From Candidatus Zixiibacteriota bacterium (GTDB lineage Bacteria > Zixibacteria > MSB-5A5 > GN15 > FEB-12), in contig JAOUBJ010000013.1 of the NCBI GenBank assembly GCA_029860345.1, forward strand, positions 1 to 64,000: a stretch of DNA of 64,000 nucleotides. The letters run 5' to 3'. The position numbers and the translations under genes are program-made. Under the pieces are notes generated by a model. It made no database searches. It saw only the letters and a program-made list of their open reading frames with translations, and was not told where the DNA came from. This document shows positions 1 to 7,304 of this stretch, piece by piece. Numbering within the stretch: the first letter of the stretch is position 1; every line of letters begins with the position of its first letter.

Positions 1-40
1 TCACTCGTTCATTCATAGGACAGGTCTCTTTCCAGGGCAC
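1..40 (-). CDS. IS481-family transposase, N-terminal fragment (partial)
   Basis: Thirteen codons are visible from a GTG start at 40, reading MPWKETCPMNERV and then leaving the window. A textbook ribosome binding site, AAGGAGGTGA, lies at 44-53. The opening MPWKE.. ..M.ER resembles IS481-family transposases, which carry an N-terminal helix-turn-helix followed by a DDE integrase core. Neither domain can be seen here. The good Shine-Dalgarno suggests the start is intact, but whether the rest of the gene is complete cannot be judged. Confidence 0.5.
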   Translation of the reverse strand, partial: MPWKETCPMNERV

Positions 41-130
41 GAATCACCTCCTTGTCGATTCATACCCAATGTAACCTGTTACCTATGTCTCCGGTTTAAT
101 CTGTTACCTATCTGCCCGGTTCATACCTCG
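1..130 (-). mobile_element. End of an IS481-like insertion sequence (cut by left edge)
   Basis: The element enters from the left edge and carries a transposase start on the minus strand. Outside the gene lies a terminal zone with two imperfect 25-bp direct copies (76-100 and 101-125), both beginning CTGTTACCTAT and containing CCGGTT. Terminal sequences of the TGTTACCTATGTCTCCGG kind are, to my knowledge, typical of IS481-type elements. The exact outer end is uncertain; sequence after about 130 changes to the dispersed repeats seen elsewhere in the window. Assignment rests on the terminal motif plus the short protein start. Confidence 0.55.
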
Positions 131-201
131 GCGGAGCCACCCCTCTCAAGAGGGGACAGGCAAGCCTGTTCCTCGCGCTTCACGGTCATGAATGGCTTTC
201 G

Positions 202-296
202 GCGCTTCCCGCATCCCCCTGTCATTCCCGCGTCCCGCTGTCATTCCCGCATCCCCCTGTCATTCCCGCATCTCCCTGACATTCCCGCGCAGGCGG
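202..296. repeat. 19-bp tandem repeat, about 4-5 copies
   Basis: The unit GTCATTCCCGCATCCCCCT starts at 221, 240 and 259, with diverged copies at about 202 and 278; the period is exactly 19 bp. The unit is derived from the left half of the dispersed ATTCCC-N8-GGGAAT palindrome, and the last copy runs into a complete right half (CATTCCCGCGCAGGCGGGA). This looks like local expansion of half a palindromic repeat. It is not a CRISPR: there are no unique spacers. Confidence 0.75.
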
Positions 297-557
297 GAAA
301 ACATCTTTCTGATAATGTGCACGGCAGATGTCCACATCTGCCGCTTTTTTGCGCCCGAAACTGTTCAGCAGGGTCCTGGTCCGCCGCGGCGGAGTGTGAC
401 CCTGCTGGTCGCCAAGGCGCAGGGTCTCACTCGCCTGCGGCGAGAAGGACCCCGCGCAACATCAAGGAGGCATCCAACCTCATGCTGAGCGGAGTCGAAG
501 CATGAACTTTTGGGTGGCACCCTCAAAGCTGCTTTGGGGGTGATTCCTGCTACAGGT

Positions 558-905
558 CCCAAACAGGATTTGAGACGGCCACCCGACCGAAGTGGCGGGT
601 TCACGCCGCGGCGCGCAGGCGAAGACGGACCCCGCCCTACAAAAGAAGATGGATGCCGGATCAAGGTCCGGCATGACAGAGGGGCGGCGCTTCACAGGCA
701 GGTGTCGGGCGGGGTCGCCGCGACACCACACGACAATCCGTCCCAAACAGGATTTGAGACGGCCACCCGACCGAAGTGGCGGGTTCACACCGCGGCGCGC
801 AGGCGAAGACGGACCCGCCCTACAAGAGAAGATGGATGCCGGATCAAGGTCCGGCATGACAGAGGGGCGGCGCTTCACAGGCAGGTGTCGGGCGGGGTCG
901 CCGCG
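558..905. repeat. 184-bp direct duplication
   Basis: The block starting CCCAAACAGGATTTGAG at 558 is repeated from 742 with only small differences, including one single-base indel. Both copies run through the GATGCCGGATCAAGG-type inverted repeat and end with GGCGGGGTCGCCGCG at about 722 and 905. The duplication is composite: it contains three different dispersed modules in the same order, so a cassette of modules was duplicated as one piece. Confidence 0.8.
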
Positions 906-1145
906 TTACCACGAAACGGTTGGATGTCCACAGTCTGTCCCAAACAAGGTTTGAGACGGCCACAAGTGGCTTCCGCCAAACGCCCACAGAATTCATGCTT
1001 CGACTCCGCTCAGCATGAGGTTGTGTCAGGACCGCAACGGGTCCTGACCTACTGTTAAGAGTGTTACTCAGGTCAAGGCCACCCGGCCCTTCGACTCCGC
1101 TCGGGGTGACTGAAGAGAGGATCAAGGCCCAAACCAAATTTTATC

Positions 1146-1174
1146 TTGACGTTTGCCAGATCGGGGGGTAATAT
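1146..1174 (+). promoter_or_regulatory. Sigma70-type promoter of the zapA-rny-ymdB-folD cluster
   Basis: TTGACG at 1146-1151, a 17-bp spacer and TAATAT at 1169-1174 make a near-consensus housekeeping promoter. It sits at the exact boundary between the repeat mosaic and the first gene, 57 bp before the zapA start. It is the strongest promoter match in this part of the window. Confidence 0.7.
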
Positions 1175-1230
1175 GTTGAAAATAGGTAGGATAGTAAATA
1201 CGACCGGATTGGGTCAAATTCGGGTTGAAG

Positions 1231-1527
1231 ATGTCTGATACTCTCGCTGAGAACAAAGTAGTAGTGAATATATTCGGAGAAGATTACCCCATGACCGGGG
1301 TGACTGATCCATCCTACATATCCCGGGTGGCCGATTTTGTGGATGCCAGGATGAAAGCCGCGGCCGGCGACAGTCGAGTACGAAGTCGCGACCGTATAGC
1401 CATTCTGGCCGCTATGTCGCTGGCCTCTGAATTGATGGAAGCCAAAGAGCGACTTGACGGTAGCCAGGGTGAGTTGAACTCTCAAGCAGACGGTATTCTC
1501 GCACGCCTCGAAAGCGAACTATCTTAA
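1231..1527 (+). CDS. zapA: Cell division protein ZapA
   Basis: A 98-residue protein of the ZapA family, small cytoplasmic proteins that bundle FtsZ filaments at the division site. The N-terminal part shows the family pattern (V.V.IFGEDYPM.G..DP.YI..VA.FVD.RM), followed by a helical second half predicted to form the dimeric coiled coil (ASELMEAKERLDGS). The usual length is about 90-110 residues. The ATG at 1231 is preferred over an in-frame TTG two codons upstream; the Shine-Dalgarno site is weak for either. The gene lies directly upstream of rny under a shared promoter, an order seen in many bacteria. Confidence 0.88.
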   Translation: MSDTLAENKVVVNIFGEDYPMTGVTDPSYISRVADFVDARMKAAAGDSRVRSRDRIAILAAMSLASELMEAKERLDGSQGELNSQADGILARLESELS

Positions 1528-1643
1528 GAGGTGTTGTCCGCATTCTTCTGTCCGCTCGGTTAGCTCCAATCCGACTCAGTTTTTCTATCCCCACTGCTTT
1601 AACATAGATAATTCGTCCGGACTCTTTCGGACGGGAGGATGGA

Positions 1644-3209
1644 ATGAACGAGACTATAATCTTCGTTGCCATTGCCGTAGTTGTTGCGGTCGTCTCTTAT
1701 TTTGTGACGCGCGCCCTGGCGCGCCGTGCCCTGGAGCAGAAGTTCACCGAGTCCAAGGCGGAGGCGGAGCGAATCGTCAGCGATTCGGAGAACGAAGCCA
1801 AGATAAAGCGACGCGAGGCAGCTTTAGAAGCCAAGGAGGAGTGGCTAAAGCGCAAGGGCGAGTTTGATCGTGATGCCGAGACCAAACGGCGTGAATTGGA
1901 AGAACTGCAAAAGGCCTACGATGAGCAGCAAGCCGCCCTGGTCAAAAAAGTCGATGTTCTCGATCAGCGGGAGAGAGAACTTCACAACCGAGAAAAGGGA
2001 ATCCACACTCGCGAAAAGGGGATCGGTCTGCGCGAGTCTGAGTTGGATCAGATAATCTCGACTCAAAACGAAAAGCTGCAGAAGATTGCCCAGATGACCC
2101 CGGAAGAGGCCAAAAAGCAGCTTATGAACAACATGATCAACGCAGCCAAAGTGGAAGCAGCTGCGCACATAAAAGAGATCAAGGAAAAGGCCGAAAGAGA
2201 AGCGGATAAAGAAGCCAAAGAGATCATCCTGTCGGCCATTTATCGCTGTGCCGCCGATCATACGGTGGAGTCAACAGTGTCGGTGGTCAGCCTGCCCAGC
2301 GATGAAATGAAAGGTCGTATCATCGGGCGCGAAGGTCGCAACATTCGCTCGTTTGAAACCGCTACCGGTATCGATGTAATCGTCGACGACACACCGGAAG
2401 CGGTGATTTTGTCGGGGCACGATCCGGTGCGGCGTGAAATAGGTCGCATGGCCCTGGAGAAATTAATAAGCGACGGTCGCATCCATCCCACTCGTATCGA
2501 AGAAGTCGTGGAGAAGGCCGAAAAGGAGATGGAAGTAATCGTTCGCGAAGCCGGCGAGCAAGCCTGTTTCGAACTTGGTGTCCACGGATTGCACCCGGAT
2601 ATTATGCAGCAGTTAGGCAAGCTGAATTTCCGCACATCCTACGGCCAGAATGTGCTGGCCCACGTTAAAGAAGTCTCTATGCTCTGCGGCCTGATGGCTG
2701 CCGAGTTGGAACTGGACGCCGTGCTTGGCAAACGTTGCGGTTTGCTTCATGACGTCGGTAAGGCGATCGATCGTGAAACCGAGGGGACCCACACACAAAT
2801 CGGCGCCGATTACATGCGTCGCTACAATGAAAACGACATAGTCGTCAACGCCGTCGAAGCCCATCACGGTGACATTGCGCCTATAAGCCCCTATCCTATC
2901 TTGGTCCAGGCCGCCGATGCCATCTCCGGTGCTCGACCGGGTGCCCGACGAGAACCGTTGGAAGCCTATATCAAGCGACTCCAGCAATTGGAGGAACTGG
3001 CCGACAGTTTTATGGGCGTGTCCAAGGCGTATGCTATTCAGGCCGGACGCGAGGTGCGAGTGATTGTCGAGCATGAGACACTCGACGATCTGGCCTCAAG
3101 CATCCTGGCCGGCGACATTGCCGGTAAGATCGAAAGCGAAATGCAGTATCCCGGACAAATCAAGGTGACGGTTATCAGGGAGCGACGCTCGACCGAATTC
3201 GCCAAGTAG
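1644..3209 (+). CDS. rny: Ribonuclease Y (membrane-anchored endoribonuclease)
   Basis: RNase Y starts mRNA decay by endonucleolytic cleavage at the inner membrane. The 521 residues match the family length. In order: an N-terminal membrane segment (about 4-22), a long charged coiled coil (about 25-190), a KH domain with the [10 protein letters not shown] signature near 223-232, and an HD domain with the metal-binding HDVGKAID motif near 368-375. All key motifs are intact. The start at 1644 has GGGAGGA at 1633-1639. It is followed by a ymdB-type gene, as in Bacillus subtilis ymdA-ymdB, which supports the call. Confidence 0.97.
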   Translation: MNETIIFVAIAVVVAVVSYFVTRALARRALEQKFTESKAEAERIVSDSENEAKIKRREAALEAKEEWLKRKGEFDRDAETKRRELEELQKAYDEQQAALVKKVDVLDQRERELHNREKGIHTREKGIGLRESELDQIISTQNEKLQKIAQMTPEEAKKQLMNNMINAAKVEAAAHIKEIKEKAEREADKEAKEIILSAIYRCAADHTVESTVSVVSLPSDEMKGRIIGREGRNIRSFETATGIDVIVDDTPEAVILSGHDPVRREIGRMALEKLISDGRIHPTRIEEVVEKAEKEMEVIVREAGEQACFELGVHGLHPDIMQQLGKLNFRTSYGQNVLAHVKEVSMLCGLMAAELELDAVLGKRCGLLHDVGKAIDRETEGTHTQIGADYMRRYNENDIVVNAVEAHHGDIAPISPYPILVQAADAISGARPGARREPLEAYIKRLQQLEELADSFMGVSKAYAIQAGREVRVIVEHETLDDLASSILAGDIAGKIESEMQYPGQIKVTVIRERRSTEFAK

Positions 3210-3224
3210 TTCTTTTTTGTTCGG

Positions 3225-3273
3225 AACAGTTGCGGCAAGGGTGGAGTTTTATTAAACTCCACCCTTAACTGTT
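3225..3273. terminator. Strong stem-loop between rny and ymdB
   Basis: A perfect 13-bp stem (AAGGGTGGAGTTT at 3237-3249 and its complement at 3254-3266, loop TATT) is extended outside by AACAGTT (3225-3231) pairing with AACTGTT (3267-3273) across a one-sided internal loop. No U-tract follows on the plus strand, so it may act as an mRNA processing or stabilising element, or a factor-dependent terminator, rather than a classic intrinsic terminator. Confidence 0.55.
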
Positions 3274-3343
3274 ACGGCTGACCGGCCAAGGGTGGAAGCC
3301 GGCGGTCCGATGGGAATCCAATCCACCTTAGAAAGTTTTCAAG

Positions 3344-4171
3344 ATGTCTCTCTTTACTATCCTGTACATCGCCGATGTCTGCGGCAAGGCGGGGCGCCAG
3401 GCTTGTGCGCACATGATCAAACCGCTTCGGGCCAAGTATGACGTTGACTATGTGGTAGCCAATGTCGAAAACGCCGCCGGCGGATTCGGCATAACTCCTG
3501 AAATGTCGATTAAGGCGTTCAGCTATGGCATCGACATGCAGGTTTCAGGCAACCATATCTGGGACCGCGTGGCCATTCTCGAATACTTCGAACGTTCGCC
3601 CAAGCTGCTCAGACCGGCCAACTATCCGTTGGGAGCGCCCGGTCGTGGGTCCTATGTCGACAGTGTCGGCGATGTGAAAGTAGGTGTCATCAACCTTCAG
3701 GGCCGGACTTACATGAAGGAGATCGACTGCCCGTTTCAGGTTGGTCGCCGTGAAGTTGAATCGGTCTCCAAGCAAACTGCCGTCATTCTGGTCGACTTCC
3801 ATGCCGAGGCAACCTCAGAAAAGCAGGCCATGGCCTATTACCTAAACGGCAAGGTCTCGGCCGTTATCGGTTCGCACACGCATGTCCAAACGGTCGATGA
3901 TCACATCACTTTGCGTGGTACCGCCTACCTTACCGATGCCGGCATGACCGGCCCACATGACTCTATCATTGGTATGGAAAAAGGACCGGCCCTCGGCCGC
4001 TTCCTCACCGGGATGCCCAAACGCTTCACGACCGCAACCGATGATATCAAACTGTCGGGCGCGGTGGTCCGAGTCGATCCGGAGACAGGGCGGGCTGAAC
4101 ATTTTGAGCGGCTTCGACTGGACTTCGATATTACGAAATTCAAACCGGAAGATATCCAGCAGGACGTATAA
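3344..4171 (+). CDS. ymdB: YmdB-family metallophosphoesterase (TIGR00282 type)
   Basis: A 275-residue calcineurin-like phosphoesterase of the YmdB/TIGR00282 family. The Bacillus homologue hydrolyses 2',3'-cyclic nucleotides and affects biofilm and RNA decay. Metal-binding motifs are visible in order: IADVCGKAGR (8-17), ANVENAAGG (about 39-47), SGNHIWD (about 66-72), VDFHAE (about 149-154) and GSHTHVQT (about 174-181). The length matches the family. It sits between rny and folD and its stop codon abuts the folD start, so it is probably co-transcribed. The substrate in this organism is unknown. Confidence 0.92.
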   Translation: MSLFTILYIADVCGKAGRQACAHMIKPLRAKYDVDYVVANVENAAGGFGITPEMSIKAFSYGIDMQVSGNHIWDRVAILEYFERSPKLLRPANYPLGAPGRGSYVDSVGDVKVGVINLQGRTYMKEIDCPFQVGRREVESVSKQTAVILVDFHAEATSEKQAMAYYLNGKVSAVIGSHTHVQTVDDHITLRGTAYLTDAGMTGPHDSIIGMEKGPALGRFLTGMPKRFTTATDDIKLSGAVVRVDPETGRAEHFERLRLDFDITKFKPEDIQQDV

Positions 4172-5068
4172 ATGAGTAGTTCAACTATGGCAGCGCAAAT
4201 CATTGATGGTAAGGAGGTTGCAAAATCCGTCCGTAAGGCTCTAAAAGGCCGAATCAGAGTCCTGGCCGAACAGGGAGTGCAGCCCGGTCTGGCCGCGGTA
4301 CTGGTAGGTGACGATCCTGCGTCGGCCACTTATGTCCACAGCAAAGCTAAAGCCTGCGAAAAACTCAAACTGTATTCACGCGTCATTGTCAAAGCGGCCG
4401 ATACGACGCAAGCGGAGTTGCTTCAGATTGTCAACGACCTGAATGCTGATGCAAAAATCCACGGCATACTGGTGCAGTCGCCGTTGCCGTCGCATATCGA
4501 CGAACTGGCCATCACTTTGGCTATCAGTCCGGACAAGGATGTCGACGGTTTTCATCCGCACAATGTCGGTCTTGTGCTGTTGGGTCGTCCGAGTTTGCTG
4601 CCATGCACGCCGTTTGGGATTGTCAAGCTGCTGGAACATTACCAGCTCGATCCGGCCGGTAAGGAAGTGGTCATCGTGGGACGTTCGAACATAGTCGGCA
4701 AACCGGTGGCGGCGATGCTTCTGCAAAAGGGACCGATGGCCAACGCCACGGTAACGGTTGCCCATTCGCGCTCGGTCGATCTGCCTTCGATTACACGTCG
4801 TGCCGACATCGTAATCGCTGCCGTTGGACGCCCGGACACTATCACCGCCGATATGATTAAGGACCAGGCGGTGGTGATCGACGTCGGTGTCAATCGCGTC
4901 GATGCGCCTGACACCGAGAAGGGTTATCGATTGGTGGGGGATGTCGATTTCGAAGGTTGTGCGGCCAGAGCAAGCTGGATCACACCGGTGCCGGGGGGGG
5001 TTGGTCGGATGACGATTGCCATGTTGATGGTCAACACCGTCACGGCGGCTGAGTTGTTGTCGTTGTAG
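4172..5068 (+). CDS. folD: Bifunctional methylenetetrahydrofolate dehydrogenase / cyclohydrolase FolD
   Basis: FolD interconverts 5,10-methylene-, methenyl- and 10-formyl-tetrahydrofolate in the cytoplasm. The 298 residues carry the family signatures: VGDDPASATYVHSKAKAC with the catalytic lysine region, GILVQSPLPSH, PDKDVDGFHP, the Rossmann motif VIVGRSNIVGKPVA and the C-terminal PVPGGVGRMT. The ATG at 4172 directly follows the TAA of ymdB; an in-frame ATG at 4187 is possible, and no strong Shine-Dalgarno separates them. The stop codon overlaps a dispersed GGGTGAT/ATCACCC hairpin (5068-5083). Confidence 0.96.
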   Translation: MSSSTMAAQIIDGKEVAKSVRKALKGRIRVLAEQGVQPGLAAVLVGDDPASATYVHSKAKACEKLKLYSRVIVKAADTTQAELLQIVNDLNADAKIHGILVQSPLPSHIDELAITLAISPDKDVDGFHPHNVGLVLLGRPSLLPCTPFGIVKLLEHYQLDPAGKEVVIVGRSNIVGKPVAAMLLQKGPMANATVTVAHSRSVDLPSITRRADIVIAAVGRPDTITADMIKDQAVVIDVGVNRVDAPDTEKGYRLVGDVDFEGCAARASWITPVPGGVGRMTIAMLMVNTVTAAELLSL

Positions 5069-5318
5069 GGTGATAAATCACCCATAAATGGGCTTCATGC
5101 GCTACGCGCATCACTCATGTCATGCCGAGCGGAGTCGAGGGGTGCTTCTTCTCTTCGTAGGTCAGGCCCCTTGCGGTCCTGACGGCATTGGCGGGTCCGG
5201 AGACGGACCCACCCTACTGGAAGGTCGAAACGCTAGGCCCGAAGGGGTCGTCCTGAGCGCAGTCGAAGGACGAGGTTCCGACAATTTCCGAATCGGAAAA
5301 TTACCTCGCCCTACGATG
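5069..5318. repeat. Dispersed-repeat mosaic downstream of folD
   Basis: The stretch begins with the GGGTGATAAATCACCC hairpin (5068-5083), which overlaps the folD stop. It continues with a CATGCGCTACGCG unit, a GAGCGGAGTCGAGG unit, a GGGTCCGGAGACGGACCCACC palindrome (about 5191-5211) and an AGCGCAGTCGAAGGA unit. There is no gene with a ribosome binding site. The hairpin may serve as terminator for folD and the convergent small gene. Confidence 0.6.
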
Positions 5319-5579
5319 CTAGCTAGAACTGAGAACGGTTTGGATTAGAGAGGGAAAGACGCTATAGAGATTCTGAGCATTATCCAAATCGCGGTGTGAG
5401 GTATCATCGTGATGGCTGGGCAGCTCGACGGAAGGTTGAATGAAATCCAAAGCTGCCTGTAAATCGGTCGGGTAATAGCGGACTGTACATTCCGTTAAAT
5501 CGACGGCGCCTATAAGGGCCAGGACTGTTACCGCTATCACCATCTTTTTTGGCACAGTTTTTCTCTCTTTGTCTTGCAT
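5319..5579 (-). CDS. Small exported protein of unknown function (86 aa)
   Basis: Not recognised. The protein has a basic start (MQDKERKTVPKK), a hydrophobic segment at about 13-28 (MVIAVTVLALIGAVDL) that looks like a signal peptide or anchor, and a short polar tail with no clear domain. It is supported as a real gene by an excellent Shine-Dalgarno (AAAGGAG at 5587-5593, eight bases before the ATG) and a plausible promoter at 5664-5691. It lies on the same strand as the Cys-rich peptide operon upstream but has its own promoter and shares no sequence with those peptides. The single cysteine does not form a proper lipobox. Confidence 0.55.
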   Translation of the reverse strand: MQDKERKTVPKKMVIAVTVLALIGAVDLTECTVRYYPTDLQAALDFIQPSVELPSHHDDTSHRDLDNAQNLYSVFPSLIQTVLSSS

Positions 5580-5663
5580 ATAAAATCTCCTTTAGGTAAA
5601 ATTTATTAGTTTTCCTCGGTAGCCTTAATTTTGCGACCAAGGTTTGGATTTGCAATGTTCTAA

Positions 5664-5691
5664 GTTATAGCCCGCACACTAGTTATAACAA
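5664..5691 (-). promoter_or_regulatory. Putative promoter of the small exported protein gene
   Basis: Read on the minus strand: TTGTTA (5691-5686), 16-bp spacer, TATAAC (5669-5664). A second GTTATAAC overlaps the -35 element, giving a direct repeat of TATAAC about 20 bp apart that could be an operator. The surrounding sequence is AT-rich, unlike the neighbouring repeats. Confidence 0.4.
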
Positions 5692-6052
5692 TATTTATTG
5701 CCCAAAAGTTCCCTCGGCGGAAAAAAGTCCACAGTTTCTTTTGTGAAATGCATGGCGGTCAGTTGCTCTGTAAATGTCAGAAAGCGGCGGCAGGTCACAC
5801 GAATCCACTGACGCAGATTCGCAAGACCCGCCGCAACGCTCACATTTCATGCTTCGACTTCGTTCAGCATGAGGTGGGTGGCGCGCCTGGCGCGAAGAAG
5901 TGATTTATCACCGCGAGGCGCGGGATGTCGGAACCACAAGGGGTTCCGACCTACGGTTTAACATTCAGCATGATGATCGACGAGACAAACATGACCCACC
6001 GGCCGGTGGTGAAACTTACTTGAGAGTTATGAGCAAGTGCTCATCAGATTTA
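5692..6052. repeat. Gene-free stretch with dispersed modules
   Basis: No gene seen. It contains an AT-rich part next to the promoter, a TTCATGCTTCGACTTCGTTCAGC unit near 5846-5868, a GTGATTTATCACC hairpin near 5899-5911 and a GTCGGAACCACAAGGGGTTCCGACC inverted repeat near 5928-5952. The last part before the Cys-rich gene is non-repetitive, and I see no terminator with a U-tract in it. Confidence 0.5.
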
Positions 6053-6310
6053 CTAACACTCTTCTTCCAGCCAACAGCCAAAAACGTTGAAATCGCAGAC
6101 TTCGTGGCACACAGGCGGGGCTGACAGGCAGATGCCATACTCTATGTAATCACGCTGGCAGCCGCCCAGATCAATGCAGCACCAGAACGCCATGCACGGC
6201 GAACCGCCGCATTCATTGGCGACCGCCTGATCAGGCGTCACGGCAAAAACGCCCAGACCAAGCAACAGCGATAATGCGAGAATGGTCATGTAGAGCTTGC
6301 AGTCTCTCAT
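6053..6310 (-). CDS. Exported 10-cysteine peptide, copy 2
   Basis: An 85-residue precursor with a signal peptide (MRDCKLYMTILALSLLLGLG..., predicted cleavage after AVA at about 31) and a 54-residue mature part holding ten cysteines, including one CC pair. No known family is recognised. The ATG at 6310 is chosen because AAGGAGGT stands just upstream; longer in-frame starts lack this. It is a tandem paralogue of the gene at 6401-6658: 35 of 54 mature residues are identical, all ten cysteines are conserved, and the leader is nearly identical. It lies third in an operon with a thioredoxin-like protein. A disulfide-stabilised secreted peptide is the simplest reading; a toxin, signal or structural role is open. 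Confidence 0.75.
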   Translation of the reverse strand: MRDCKLYMTILALSLLLGLGVFAVTPDQAVANECGGSPCMAFWCCIDLGGCQRDYIEYGICLSAPPVCHEVCDFNVFGCWLEEEC

Positions 6311-6400
6311 CCTTGTACCTCCTTGTCTATCGAACATTGTAACCGACCGGCCGGCGATCACGTTTAGTATCCAGCTATTTCTCTATGTTCAACAATCCAA

Positions 6401-6658
6401 TTAACACTCCTCCGGGAACCAGCAACCCATGAAATCGAAGTCGCAAACCTCCGAACACGAGGGTGGCGCGACCAGGCAGATTCCATATTCGAGGTATCCG
6501 GCAGAGCACTGGCCCTGATCCTGGCAGCAGTAATAGGCACGGCATGGAAATCCACCGCACTCGTTGGAGACCGCCTGATCAGGCGTGACAGCGAAAACGG
6601 CCAATCCCAACAACACTGAAAATGCGAGAATGGTCATGTAGAGTTTACAGTCTCTCAT
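6401..6658 (-). CDS. Exported 10-cysteine peptide, copy 1
   Basis: An 85-residue precursor, paralogous to the next gene. Signal peptide MRDCKLYMTILAFSVLLGLA..., likely cleavage after AVS, then a mature region starting NECGGFPC with ten cysteines in the spacing C-4-C-4-CC-5-C-9-C-6-C-3-C-6-C-5-C. The start at 6658 is fixed by AAGGAGGT upstream, identical to that of copy 2. It begins 32 bp after the thioredoxin-like gene, so it is probably co-transcribed. The shared spacing suggests five disulfides or a metal-binding fold; I do not recognise a described family. Confidence 0.78.
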   Translation of the reverse strand: MRDCKLYMTILAFSVLLGLAVFAVTPDQAVSNECGGFPCRAYYCCQDQGQCSAGYLEYGICLVAPPSCSEVCDFDFMGCWFPEEC

Positions 6659-6690
6659 CGTTTTACCTCCTTGTGTAACCGCAGTTTGAC

Positions 6691-7293
6691 TCACCGGCCG
6701 GCGTTTGTTAACAGTTCGAAGATCTGATAGTCCAAAGTTCCGCCAAAGCCAAGCTGTATGTGCTGCACAAAGCCCTGGTTGTCGACTACTACCGTGGTCG
6801 GCGCCAGTACCACGTTGTAGGTGTCACTTAGCAGCGTCTGACTATACTTGACCACGCGCTTGCCCTCCATTATCAGCGCATAAGCATAATCTGGGTCATC
6901 CTGGGTATCCGGCCAGCAGATAACGAGTTGTCCGTTGGGTATCATCATCGGGTCGACTTTCTCGACCCAGAACTTGAGCAGGTTGTAGCACGGTTCGCAT
7001 CCGGGTGCGGCAAATACGAACGCGGTCGGTCGGCCGTCTATGACCTCGCTGAAGTTGACCGTGTCTCCTGCCATGCTGACACAGTTGACCGGGGGGAACA
7101 AATCTCCCGCTTGAAACGCCGGTTGTACCCGTGGGTCGGGTTCGATCTCCATCTCCCAATCGGCGGGGATACGCTGTTGGGGGCTGGTGCCGGTCAGAGC
7201 GTATCCGAGGTAGATTCCTCCGGCCACCCCGACGAAGCCCAGAATGGAGCCGATGATTATTTTGGCGTAGACTGAAGATAGGATGCCGGACAT
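6691..7293 (-). CDS. Membrane-anchored thioredoxin-like (TlpA/redoxin-type) protein
   Basis: A 200-residue protein with one N-terminal membrane segment (about 11-33), a linker and a thioredoxin-fold domain (about 60-200) carrying a CxxC active site, GCEPCYN, at C99/C102. TlpA/ResA-type proteins act outside the inner membrane in thiol-disulfide exchange. The start at 7293 is chosen for the AGGAGG six bases upstream; an upstream ATG at 7308 lacks a good site. The downstream neighbours are two 10-Cys exported peptides, so a role in their oxidation or isomerisation is an attractive inference. Redox direction cannot be read from sequence. Confidence 0.8.
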   Translation of the reverse strand: MSGILSSVYAKIIIGSILGFVGVAGGIYLGYALTGTSPQQRIPADWEMEIEPDPRVQPAFQAGDLFPPVNCVSMAGDTVNFSEVIDGRPTAFVFAAPGCEPCYNLLKFWVEKVDPMMIPNGQLVICWPDTQDDPDYAYALIMEGKRVVKYSQTLLSDTYNVVLAPTTVVVDNQGFVQHIQLGFGGTLDYQIFELLTNAGR

Positions 7294-7304
7294 TGTGAAC
7301 CTCC

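Larger units (their letters stand above)
131..1145. repeat. Gene-free mosaic of dispersed repeats
   Basis: About 1 kb with no convincing gene. Open frames on both strands are made of repeat modules and lack ribosome binding sites. Modules visible: a CCCCTCT/AGAGGGG hairpin at 140-155, a 19-bp tandem array, a palindrome around 317-338 (cggcagatgt/acatctgcc), the inverted repeat ATGCCGG..CCGGCAT at about 652-674 and 835-857, CCCAAACA(A)GG(A)TTTGAG units near 558, 742 and 939, and TTCGACTCCGCTC units near 998 and 1089. The same modules recur in most long intergenic gaps of this window. Confidence 0.7.

Noticed and set aside
202-296. Short tandem array resembling a CRISPR
   Set aside because: 19-bp period with no unique spacers and no cas genes; it is an expanded half-palindrome.
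188-1137. Several overlapping open frames of 97-182 residues on both strands
   Set aside because: They are translations of dispersed repeats (recurrent FDSAQHEV, HAERSRS and LRRPPDRSGG strings), overlap each other and lack ribosome binding sites.
1528-1643. 6S RNA (ssrS) after zapA
   Set aside because: In proteobacteria ssrS often lies near zapA, but this gap is only 116 bp and shows no long imperfect hairpin with a central bulge; only a short GTCCG/CGGAC stem is present at the rny ribosome binding site.
5319-5579. Lipoprotein reading of the 86-residue small protein
   Set aside because: The cysteine after the hydrophobic segment is preceded by Leu-Thr-Glu, which does not fit a lipobox.
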